The position numbers and the translations under genes are program-made. From Thiospirochaeta perfilievii (GTDB lineage: Bacteria > Spirochaetota > Spirochaetia > DSM-2461), in NCBI RefSeq assembly GCF_008329945.1, contig NZ_CP035807.1:3224001-3288000 (forward strand): a DNA stretch of 64,000 bases. Reading direction: 5' to 3'. This document shows positions 26,801-36,800 of this stretch, one piece after another (within the stretch, counting starts at the first letter, position 1; the number at the start of each line of letters is the position of its first letter). Below the pieces are notes generated by a model that was given only the letters and a program-made list of their open reading frames with translations, had not been told where the DNA came from and did not search any database.

Positions 26801-27887
26801 TGATAATGTATTACTATACACAACAAATTTTATCCCAACTCCAGGTGGTTCTGATAAATCCATACCTTGGGAATTTGATCTATCTTCCTTGTCTCAGGGG
26901 ATTTATTATATTCAAGTTGAGGCTAAAGATGATATAGATTATAAATTGAATGGAGATGTAGTCTCTTCTAATATTTCAAATAAGAATATTTTTGCTATCG
27001 ACTTTGGTGCACCAACTTTAGATATATCTTCCCCTTTAAATGCCACTACAGAAATAACCTATCTAAATAGTCAAATGATTCTAGCTGGTAATGTAAAAGA
27101 TGGTTTAGGAGTTAAAACATTAACTTATCAATTAGGTTCTTTAGACAAAGTTACTATATTTACAGATAAGCAGTACTTAGACTACAACTGGTCTAAAACA
27201 TTAACTTTAGATGAACTTAAATTAGCAGGAACAAGTTTTAGTATTAACTTAGAAGCTACAGATATTACAGGAAAAGTTATTAAATCTACTATGCCTGTTT
27301 TTATTGATGAATCAGGACCAATACTTACAGTTACTACACCACTTAATAATTCTATTAATGAATCAAGTCCTATATCTTTAGAAGGTACTATTCTGGATCT
27401 AGGTTCCGGGTTTAGTTATCCAGTGGATGGTGATTTAAGTTCCTTAAATTATGATTTAGCTTATAGTTTAAATAGTGGAGTAGATGTGCCTATTTCTTTA
27501 ACAGAGGGTGATACTAAGTGGCTAAAAGATTTAGAACTTACTACAGAAGGAACATACAATCTTAAATTTAAATCTAAGGATAGAATAGGGAATGTAAAGA
27601 ATAGCTCAAATATAACATTCTATTATGATAAATCTAAACCTGATTTTACAGAAGTTGACTCTACTTACAGCGAAACTGAAGTTTTAACTAATAGTAGTGT
27701 TAATTTTGGTGGACACTTATCTGATAGTAATGGGCTATTAGCTTTTAATGTTAAAGTAAATACTGAAGATGAAATCAATTTATTAAGTTCTGTAGAGTCT
27801 AATGGGACTTGGTCATATACCCTTCCAAAGGTCGATGGGATTATAGTGTTACATTTACAGCAACAGATAAAGCAAATAGATCGGTAG
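23883..27887 (+). CDS. Giant Ig-like repeat lipoprotein, N-terminal frame (frameshifted)
   Basis: The first 1,334 codons of a giant surface protein. It begins with a lipoprotein signal peptide whose lipobox is LVAC (Cys21), so the mature protein is lipid-anchored. The rest is a string of divergent Ig-like/cadherin-like domains of about 95-110 residues. Most end in ATDxxGN-type strands, and linkers have forms such as QDSDKPVITF or FVIDSRGPTI. The last meaningful residues are near TLPKVDG. Beyond codon 1318 the frame gives a short nonsense tail, while the Ig-like sequence continues in the -1 frame (next entry). One extra G in the GGG at 27837-27839 would join both into about 4,778 codons. Adhesion or polymer binding is inferred from architecture. 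Confidence 0.8.
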   Translation: MISKIYYFIVATLIIATLVACELFTSGYGEKVDLSEPSISISDPVNVEYKGGTFTLKGVASDDTSIKEVVVEFKSPVTNDTKTRTATLSDNNWYLDIDSDDSSIFKDGEVEFTVTAIDSVDKKSSKNIIVYLDNTLPTVLVESPNSQDKDIINGILDVIGSAKDASLEKLEVYIVSSDDPTKRYLGVTEGTSSWKATFNTEKLEIGLLSSQTYYLEVIAYDVAGNQSSYFYYNDDLFSEEMTQIKSDLGINSRPIDMLADINNIDLFESIQRSDSLADRLNFNIYQDRDRPEIILSSDWDLSSPDNLKSFTNSVNLSAQVKDDDGIKTIVLSVYKKSDNSLVRQGTIKPLGSRSYNLDVILDSVNWSGFTMTPDLSSGILPEDSYYFTLTVTDIEGAFSGVADLPNPANFGIDRNNPEVKILSSLSNKYYNSNVDVIIEAKDNVGVTKVDLYINDVDDKTPLSAIKQDDGNWKYTVKTLDYITEEDLDVNLSIKVVASDASGKTDTESMSIYLDILPPVLEDSKITMPASLNQTVEIEVTPVDKNLDSVEYNLDNEEDWKPVSKVDGSTSIITLLTTDYADGNHTLNLKAIDTAGNITELSKIITIDQDSDKPVITFKTPDETNDINSFSGAVTILAELKDDDAIDEESIVLKIDDEKVIASEYIKQNVGGVVTLKYTPTFDDDGDHSVSVFVADKKDIGVVKDVTKNIDFVIDSRGPTINNIKVDSEVISSLMYKKSDFTLSGNAADLKDVSKITIKATFGDSEPVIYVIPFDAVTPNVTWIQIINVDGNVNDSEEKPLTVTIEAIDAAGNSSGIVTKNLIIDKIKPVLDSVLSSNIENLNGIETISGGASDDHLSSVKIAYIGKNDGKTSWLNIEGSPYSWKYYLDTKKIEDGNSTFYVQATDLSGNISNKEYTINIDQLSDKPQFIFDKPIISGGNETTNLFGSSASVSGSVTDDDGIDRGEINIYLYDYDNVLLYTTNFIPTPGGSDKSIPWEFDLSSLSQGIYYIQVEAKDDIDYKLNGDVVSSNISNKNIFAIDFGAPTLDISSPLNATTEITYLNSQMILAGNVKDGLGVKTLTYQLGSLDKVTIFTDKQYLDYNWSKTLTLDELKLAGTSFSINLEATDITGKVIKSTMPVFIDESGPILTVTTPLNNSINESSPISLEGTILDLGSGFSYPVDGDLSSLNYDLAYSLNSGVDVPISLTEGDTKWLKDLELTTEGTYNLKFKSKDRIGNVKNSSNITFYYDKSKPDFTEVDSTYSETEVLTNSSVNFGGHLSDSNGLLAFNVKVNTEDEINLLSSVESNGTWSYTLPKVDGIIVLHLQQQIKQIDR

Positions 27888-30800
27888 AGATAAATAGGAA
27901 GATAAAGATTGATGCGACTCTTCCAGAATTAAATGTTAAAAGTATAGTTTCAGATGTTTCAGGTGTTGATGATGGTAAGGAAGTGCTTTCAGGTAATTAT
28001 AAATTTGAAGGTAGTTCTTCTGATACAGGTTCAAATGTTAAATCGGTATATTATAGTTTAAATGGAAATGAATACCTGTTAGCAACTGGTACAACAATAT
28101 GGAATGTAACAGTAGATACCACGTCTTTACCTGAGGGTGTAAATAATATAAAATTTAAAGCTACAGACAACTCAGGAAACTTTGTTGAGAGTAGTGATAT
28201 AGAGTTTGTTGTAGACCAAAGTGCCCCAATACTAAGTGAAACATTTATAGGTTCATCTCAAAAGAAAACAAACATCTCTTATACTTTAGAAGGAACAATT
28301 TCCGATACCTATGGAATAGCTAGCTTAACAATAAATGGTAATGCTCCAACAACAAATAGTGGTGGATCATGGACATATAGTGTAACAACTCCAGTAGAGG
28401 GAGAAGAAACTTATACGGTAGTTGCTACAGATAACTCTGGTAGAAAAACAAGTTTAACAAGATCCGTATTATATGATGTAACAGCTCCTGAAGTAGATGG
28501 AATTGATGCTATAACTGGTTTTGTAAGTGGTAGTTCATATACATTTAAAGGAGTGGCTTCCGATGATAATGGAGTTACTAACTCTGGGATAAATAAAGTT
28601 GAGTACCAAGTAACAGCAAAAGATGTTGCAGTTGTAGAAGAGGATTGGGTAGCCGCTAGTGGAAGTACTAGCTGGAATGGAACCTTTGCTCTTAGTATCT
28701 CAGAAGGTGATAAGACAGTACATGTAAGGGTAACTGATGAAGCAGGAAATGTAAGTGTAATATCAACAAAAGATTTTGTTTTTGATCAGGGAGTACCAAG
28801 TCTAGCTGTAACAACAAACCCTGTTTCCATAACTAAAGGTTTCTTTACAATATCAGGAACAGCTAGTGATAGTAATGGATTAAAAGATAATAAAATAAAC
28901 CTAAATGTAGCAGGAACAGACTACCTAATAACAGTAACAGATGGATCTTGGACATATACAGGGGATTTATCTGGTAAAACTGACGGTTCATACGACATAA
29001 CAGTACTTGCCACAGATGTAGCAGATAGACCAAGTGTAGAGCTTGTAAAATCTATTCAGGTTGATAAGGTAGCTCCACTAGTAGAAGTAGGAACAGTGTC
29101 ACCTCTTGTAAATACAGATGAAGTAAATGGAACAATAGAGTTTAGTGCAACAGCTTCAGATCCTAATGGATTAGAGGGTGTTCGTTATTGGATACTCCCA
29201 TCAACAGATGAAGCCCCAAGTTGGGATACTACTAATTATACTCTTTTTGGAGCAGCACCATACTCCGTAACAGGAATAGATACAACAGATACAAGTAAGT
29301 TCACAGATGGGAATAGCTACAAAATTTGGGTATTAGCTCGGGATAAGGCTGGTAATGATAATATCGATTCAAAATTAATAACAGTAAACCAGGCCTCAGA
29401 TATCCCAACCGTTGACTTTACTAATATTGAAAAAATAACATCAGAGATAGCAATAGATTCAACTCCATCAGCAACAAAAAATCTATTTCTATCAACAGTT
29501 AAAATAATAGGAACAGTTGCAGATGATGATTCTGTAGATGCTTCTACAATCCAAGTAAGTTTAAATGGAGCAGCTCCAACAGGTGTTACTACAGGTAACA
29601 GTTCATCAAATGGTTCTTTAGTCTACTGGGATAATACATTTGCTACTGGATTAGTAGATGGAAATAATACTTTAGTTGTAACAGCCACAGATACAAATGG
29701 GAAAGCTTTTACCTCTGATACGTATAACTTTTTTGTAGATAAATCGAATCCAAGTTTAACAATAACAGACAATAAACCTGCAGAAGGTAGTAGTGTAAAA
29801 AGTGTTATAACACTTTCAGGAACAGTCTCAGATGCACACTTAGAAAGTGTATTAGTAACTCTAGAAGGTGGAAATGTAACAGAGGCAACAGTAAGTGGTA
29901 GTAGTTGGAATCTAGTTTCAAACGCATCAGGGTTTGATGCAGAAGGAACTAAAACTATTACAGTAACTGCAACAGATAAATTTGGTAAAACAACCGAGAA
30001 AGAGATATCTGTTTTATATGATAAAACAGCACCAACCTTAGCTCCTGGAGAAATCGACTCAGATGTATCAGGTGTAGCCGAAGGTCTAGAAGTGATATCT
30101 GGAGAGTATATATTTACTGGAACTGCAAGTGATACGAACTCTTTAGTAAGCAAAGTAGAGTACAGTTTAAATGGTGCAGCCTATGAATTAGTAACAGGTA
30201 CAAATAGTTGGAATGTAACAGTAGATACCACGTCTTTATCTGAGGGTGTAAATAATATAAAATTTAAAGCTACAGACAACTCAGGAAACTTTGTTGAGAG
30301 TAGTGATATAGAGTTTGTAGTAGACCAAAGTGCCCCAATGCTAAGTGAAACCTTTATAGGTTCATCTCAAAAGAAAACAAACAGCTCTTATACTTTAGAA
30401 GGAACAATTTCCGATACCTATGGAATAGCTAGCTTAAAAATAAATGGAAATGCTCCAACAACAAATAGTAGTGGATCATGGACATATAGTGTAACAGCTC
30501 CAGTAGAGGGAGAAGAAACTTATACAGTAGTTGCTACAGATAACTCTGGTAGAAAAACAAGTTTAACAAGATCCGTATTATATGATGTAACAGCTCCTGA
30601 AGTAGATGGAATAGATGCTATAACTGGTTTTGTAAGTGGTAGTTCATATACATTTAAAGGAGTGGCTTCCGATGATAATGGAGATACTAACTCTGGGATA
30701 AATAAAGTTGAGTACCAAGTAACAGCAAAAGATGTTGCAGTTGTAGAAGAGGATTGGGTAGCCGCTAGTGGAAGTACTAGCTGGAATGGAACCTTTGCTC

Positions 30801-33800
30801 TTAACATCTTAGAAGGTGATAAGACAGTACATGTAAGGGTAACTGATGAAGCAGGAAATGTAAGTGTAATATCAACAAAAGATTTTGTTTTTGATCAGGG
30901 AGTACCAAGTCTAGCTGTAGCAACAAACCCTGTTTCCATAACTAAAGGTACCTTTACAATAGCAGGAACAGCTAGTGATAGTAATGGATTAAAAGATAAT
31001 AAAATAAACCTAAATGTAGCAGGAACAGACAACCTAATAACAGTAACAGATGGATCTTGGACATATACAGGGGATTTATCTGGTAAAACTGACGGTTCAT
31101 ACGACATAACAGTACTTGCCACAGATGTAGCAGATAGACCAAGTGTAGAGCTTGTAAAATCTATTCAGGTAGATAAGGTAGCTCCACTAGTAGAAGTAGG
31201 AACAGTGTCACCTCTTGTAAATACAGATGAAGTAAATGGAACAATAGAGTTTAGTGCAACAGCTTCAGATCCTAATGGATTAGAGGGTGTTCGTTATTGG
31301 ATACTCCCATCAACAGATGAAGCCCCAAGTTGGGATACTACTAATTATACTCTTTTTGGAGCAGCACCATACTCCGTAACAGGAATAGATACAACAGATA
31401 CAAGTAAGTTTACAGATGGGAATAGCTACAAAATTTGGGTATTAGCTCGGGATAAGGCTGGTAATGATAAAGCAGATTCTAAAGAGATAACAGTAAACCA
31501 GGCCTCAGATATCCCAACCGTTGACTTTACTAATATTGAAAAAATAACATCAGAGATAGCAATAGATTCAACTCCATCAGCAACAAAAAATCTATTTCTA
31601 TCAACAGTTAAAATAATAGGAACAGTTGCAGATGATGATTCTGTAGATGCTTCTACAATCCAAGTAAGTTTAAATGGAGCAGCTCCAACAGGTGTTACTA
31701 CAGGTAACAGTTCATCAAATGGTTCTTTAGTCTACTGGGATAATACATTTGCTACTGGATTAGTAGATGGAAATAATACTTTAGTTGTAACAGCCACAGA
31801 TACAAATGGGAAAGCTTTTACCTCTGATACGTATAACTTTTTTGTAGATAAATCGAATCCAAGTTTAACAATAACAGACAATAAACCTGCAGAAGGTAGT
31901 AGTGTAAAAAGTGTTATAACACTTTCAGGAACAGTCTCTGATGCACACTTAGATAGTGTTTTAGTAACTCTAGAAGGTGGAAATGTAACAGAGGCAACAG
32001 TAACTGGTAGTAGTTGGAATCTAGTTTCAAACGCATCAGGGTTTGATGCAGAAGGAACTAAAACTATTACAGTAACTGCAACAGATAAATTTGGTAAAAC
32101 AACCGAGAAAGAGATATCTGTTTTATATGATAAAACAGCTCCAACCTTAACTCCTGGAGAAATAGACTCTGAGGTATCAGGTGTAGCCGAAGGTAGAGAA
32201 GTGATATCTGGAGAGTATATATTTACTGGAACTGCAAGTGATACGAACTCTTTAGTAAGCAAAGTAGAGTACAGTTTAAATGGTGCAGCTTATGAATTAG
32301 TAACAGGTACAAATAGTTGGAATGTAACAGTAGATACCACGTCTTTAACTGAGGGTGTAAATAATATAAGTTTTAAAGCTATAGACAACTCAGGAAACTT
32401 TGTTGAGAGTGGTGATATAGAGTTTGTAGTAGACCAAAGTGCCCCAATACTAAGTGAAACCTTTATAGGTTCATCTCAAAAGAAAACAAACAGCTCTTAT
32501 ACTTTAGAAGGAACAATTTCCGATACCTATGGAATAGCTAGCTTAACAATAAATGGAAATGCTCCAACAACAAATAGTGGTGGATCATGGACATATAGTG
32601 TAACAACTCCAGTGGAGGGCGAAGAAACTTATACAGTAGTTGCTACAGATAACTCTGGTAGAAAAACAAGTTTAACAAGATCCGTATTATATGATGTAAC
32701 AGCTCCTGAAGTAGATGGAATAGATGCTATAACTGGTTTTGTAAGTGGTAGTTCATATACATTTAAAGGAGTGGCTTCCGATGATAATGGAGTTACTAAC
32801 TCTGGGATAAATAAAGTTGAGTACCAAGTAACAGCAAAAGATGTTGCAGTTGTAGAAGAGGATTGGGTAGCCGCTAGTGGAAGTACTAGCTGGAATGGAA
32901 CCTTTGCTCTTAGTATCTCCGAAGGTGATAAGACAGTACATGTAAGGGTAACTGATGAAGCAGGAAATGTAAGTGTAATATCAACAAAAGATTTTGTTTT
33001 TGATCAGGGAGTACCAAGTCTAGCTGTAACAACAAACCCTGTTTCCATAACTAAAGGTTCCTTTACAATATCAGGAACAGCTAGTGATAGTAATGGATTA
33101 AAAGATAATAAAATAAACCTAAATGTAGCAGGAACAGACTACCTAATAACAGTAACAGATGGATCTTGGACATATACAGGGGATTTATCTGGTAAAACTG
33201 ACGGTTCATACGACATAACAGTACTTGCCACAGATGTAGCAGATAGACCAAGTGTAGAGCTTGTAAAATCTATTCAGGTTGATAAGGTAGCTCCACTAGT
33301 AGAAGTAGGAACAGTGTCACCTCTTGTAAATACAGATGAAGTAAATGGAACAATAGAGTTTAGTGCAACAGCTTCAGATCCTAATGGATTAGAGGGTGTT
33401 CGTTATTGGATACTCCCATCAACAGATGAAGCCCCAAGTTGGGATACTACTAATTATACTCTTTTTGGAGCAGCACCATACTCCGTAACAGGAATAGATA
33501 CAACAGATACAAGTAAGTTTACAGATGGGAATAGCTACAAAATTTGGGTATTAGCTCGGGATAAGGCTGGTAATGATAAAGCAGATTCTAAAGAGATAAC
33601 AGTAAACCAGGCCTCAGATATCCCAACCGTTGACTTTACTAATATTGAAAAAATAACATCAGAGATAGCAATAGATTCAACTCCATCAGCAACAAAAAAT
33701 CTATTTCTATCAACAGTTAAAATAATAGGAACAGTTGCAGATGATGATTCTGTAGATGCTTCTACAATCCAAGTAAGTTTAAATGGTGGCTCTTATGTTT

Positions 33801-36800
33801 CTGTTGATTCTGGAACAACATCAGATAATGGTTCATTAGTTAGTTGGAGTCATACTTTTTCTAGTTCAGACTTAATTGAGGGAGACAATGAATTTACAGT
33901 GAAAGTTTCTGATATAAATACTTTAGCTAAAACTTTAACTTCCGAAGTTTATCATTTCTTTGTTGATAAATCTGACCCTGTAGTTAATGTGTCTGAACCA
34001 ATACAAAGTGCTTATGTTAAAGGTTCAGCAAGAACCAGTGGAGAAGCATATGATGGTACATCTTTAGCATCATTTACAATTACTGCAAATAATGCATCAA
34101 CTACATCAGTAATAAATGTAGATAATGCAAATACCCAATGGGGATTAACAACCACAGAAAACACTGGTGAGTTTTATTGGGATACTACTAATGAAAAATA
34201 TATCTGGGATTTTGCACTCGAACAGTTACCAGATGAATATGAAAATAGACCAATAACAATTTCTTATAATGCAGTCGATTCATTTGATAAAAAGAGCGTT
34301 GTAGATAGATCAATTACTATTGATTCTGTATCTCCAGATGTCGATATTCAATATCCTGCACTAGATTCAGTTGTTACTGGATCAGTAACAATTAAAGGGA
34401 TAACTACAGATGAAAAGATGAAAACTGTTGAAATTAAACTTGGAAACAGTGGTTCTTGGGAGTTATTAGATGGTACATATAACTGGAGTAAAACTATTAA
34501 TACTGTTGCCACTTCTGTTTATACTGATGGAAATGATCAAGGTGATGGTACATGGGAATATCCTGTACAAATTAGAGCTACAGATTCTGCAGGTAATGTT
34601 ACTATTGAAAATTCATATCAATTTTATATTAGTCCAGACCTTGATAAACCAACTGTTAGTATTACATCCCCTTCAAATGGAGCAAAACTAGGTGGAACAA
34701 TATTACTAATTGGAACAGCCACAGATAATGAAGCTGTTAGTAAGGTTTATATTAGAGCAGATGTAAATGGAGATGGGGATTTTGTAGACTCATATGATCT
34801 AGATAATAATCCAGGAACTTCTCATATTTTTGATAATGAGTCTTCGTGGACAGAAATTACAAACTTTAGTAACAGTGTATGGCAACAGGAGATAAATAGT
34901 GATGGTCTTCTTTACAGTGAAAATTCAAATATTACAGGTGCAACTGGTGTAATAAATATTCAATTCAAAGCTGTAGATCTAAAGGGTGTAGAGAGTCTGT
35001 TGGTTACAAGAAATATTGATATTGACAGTACATTCCCTGAAATTACTCAATTTGAAGTACTTGATGATAATTCTAATCCTATAACAGATGTAAAAGGTAC
35101 TTTTGATATCAAAGTTTCTACAACAGATAATGAAGGTGGAATAACAGCTATAGATATTAGTTATAATGGTGGAATTAGCTATGAATCTGTATTAAGTACA
35201 GGTTCTCCTAATGTTACTGAAACGTTAACAATCCCTGTAGATTCTATAAATGAACTAGGTTATACAAATAGTAGTGATATAATTAACGTTAGATTAAAAG
35301 TAACAGATACAACAGGTTATCAGTCTTTTAAAAGTCTTCAATTAAGTATTGATAATATTAATCCTACAGCATCTTACACTGGCCGAGTTGATGATATTGG
35401 AACTGCAGGGGGAACAGGGGTTGAGAATCGAGTAACTGTTTCAGGTATTTATGAAGATACTGGTCTTGTAAGTAGTTTTGGTAGAATTGAAGCATACTTA
35501 TCCCAGGATGGAGTAATTATTGATCCAAATACTGGAGAAACAAGTAGTAATACCACTATAGATTTTAATGATGGCAATGGAGCTGTTGTTTATCCAGATA
35601 ATAATAAAGATCTTATCACAATTGATTGGGATGCTGCTGTCCTAGAGAGAGGGAAAGATGACTCTGGAGATGGAGATGGATATTACGAATATATTTCAAC
35701 AGCTTCTGGTGTATATAACTGGTCTGCAGAGTTTGATACTAGTTCTATTGATACAGACTTAGGAGCCGTAGAACTTCACTATGTTGTATATGATAAAGCA
35801 GGAAACTCTAGTCACTATGTAGAAATAATGTTGATTGTTGGTTCGGACTTAGATGATAGTGGAGTAATTGAGGAGTCAGAGCAGATGGCATACCCTCAAT
35901 CCTTCCAAGCAAGAAGTGGATTACTTTATGTTGAATTATTTGGTGGTAGTAAAGCAAACTATTATCTAGAAATATCAGACTCTTCAGGTGTGGTTAAAAC
36001 AACAGATAAAAATACAACTGAAACAACTTTTAATACTTCAGCCTATGATGGTGAAACAGAGTTCATTATTAGGGTTTACGACTATGTTGATGGTGTGAAT
36101 GATACTTTGAAATTAACTAAAAATTTAGAAGTTGATATGAAGGGAGCTGATACAATTCCTCCTACAATTACAGTTAGTGATTTAACAACTAATTCTGTTG
36201 TTGATGGTCATTTAGATGTGGGTGATTTTAGTTCTAATCCTGCAACAAACACCAATGATAAGGATATTAGTGGAGAGCTTCAATTTATTGGAGTAGCAGC
36301 TGATGATTCAAGAATAAAAGATATAACATTAAGCATAACGGGAGAAAGTGATGTAGTAATTGCACAGTGGGTTGAAGGTCTATTTAAATCTGTAGATCCA
36401 AATACAACAATTGTTAGCCAGGAATTACATTGGAAAGATGGTCATACTGTTAATTTTACATATAACTGGGATACTGAAACTTTAACAAATGTTGCTGATG
36501 AAAATAGAGTTGTTGAATTTACAGTTAATGATTTTATTGCAGACCACACTGTAAGTGATATTGACCAGTTTGATGTAGTTCCATATATAACTTCTATTAC
36601 TAGAAATGGTTTTAATACTAATAGATCTAAACTAGGATTCTACCCAGTAAGAAGAGAAGAGACTGGTTTAATTATAGATGGGTTTAACCTAAGAAGTACA
36701 ACAATACCTGGTAGTGTTACTATTGATAATATTTCCATTTCATCAACAATTAGTGGAAGTAGTGATAGTTCAATATTAATTGATATACCAACAACAGCAA

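Noticed and set aside
27837-27839. Programmed -1 frameshifting as the explanation of the giant-gene break
   Set aside because: There is no X-XXY-YYZ slippery heptamer and no downstream stem or pseudoknot that I can see; a missing G is simpler.
29623-32262. Two 176-residue minus-strand open frames inside the giant gene (29623-30153 and 31732-32262)
   Set aside because: They are antisense shadows of the same part of the 2,109-bp repeat, at identical offsets. They have no ribosome-binding site and low-complexity composition typical of reversed Thr/Ser/Val-rich coding sequence.
28100-33786. Repeat array considered as CRISPR or a transposon duplication
   Set aside because: The units are 2,109 bp, in frame, coding throughout, and without spacers, inverted termini or transposase.
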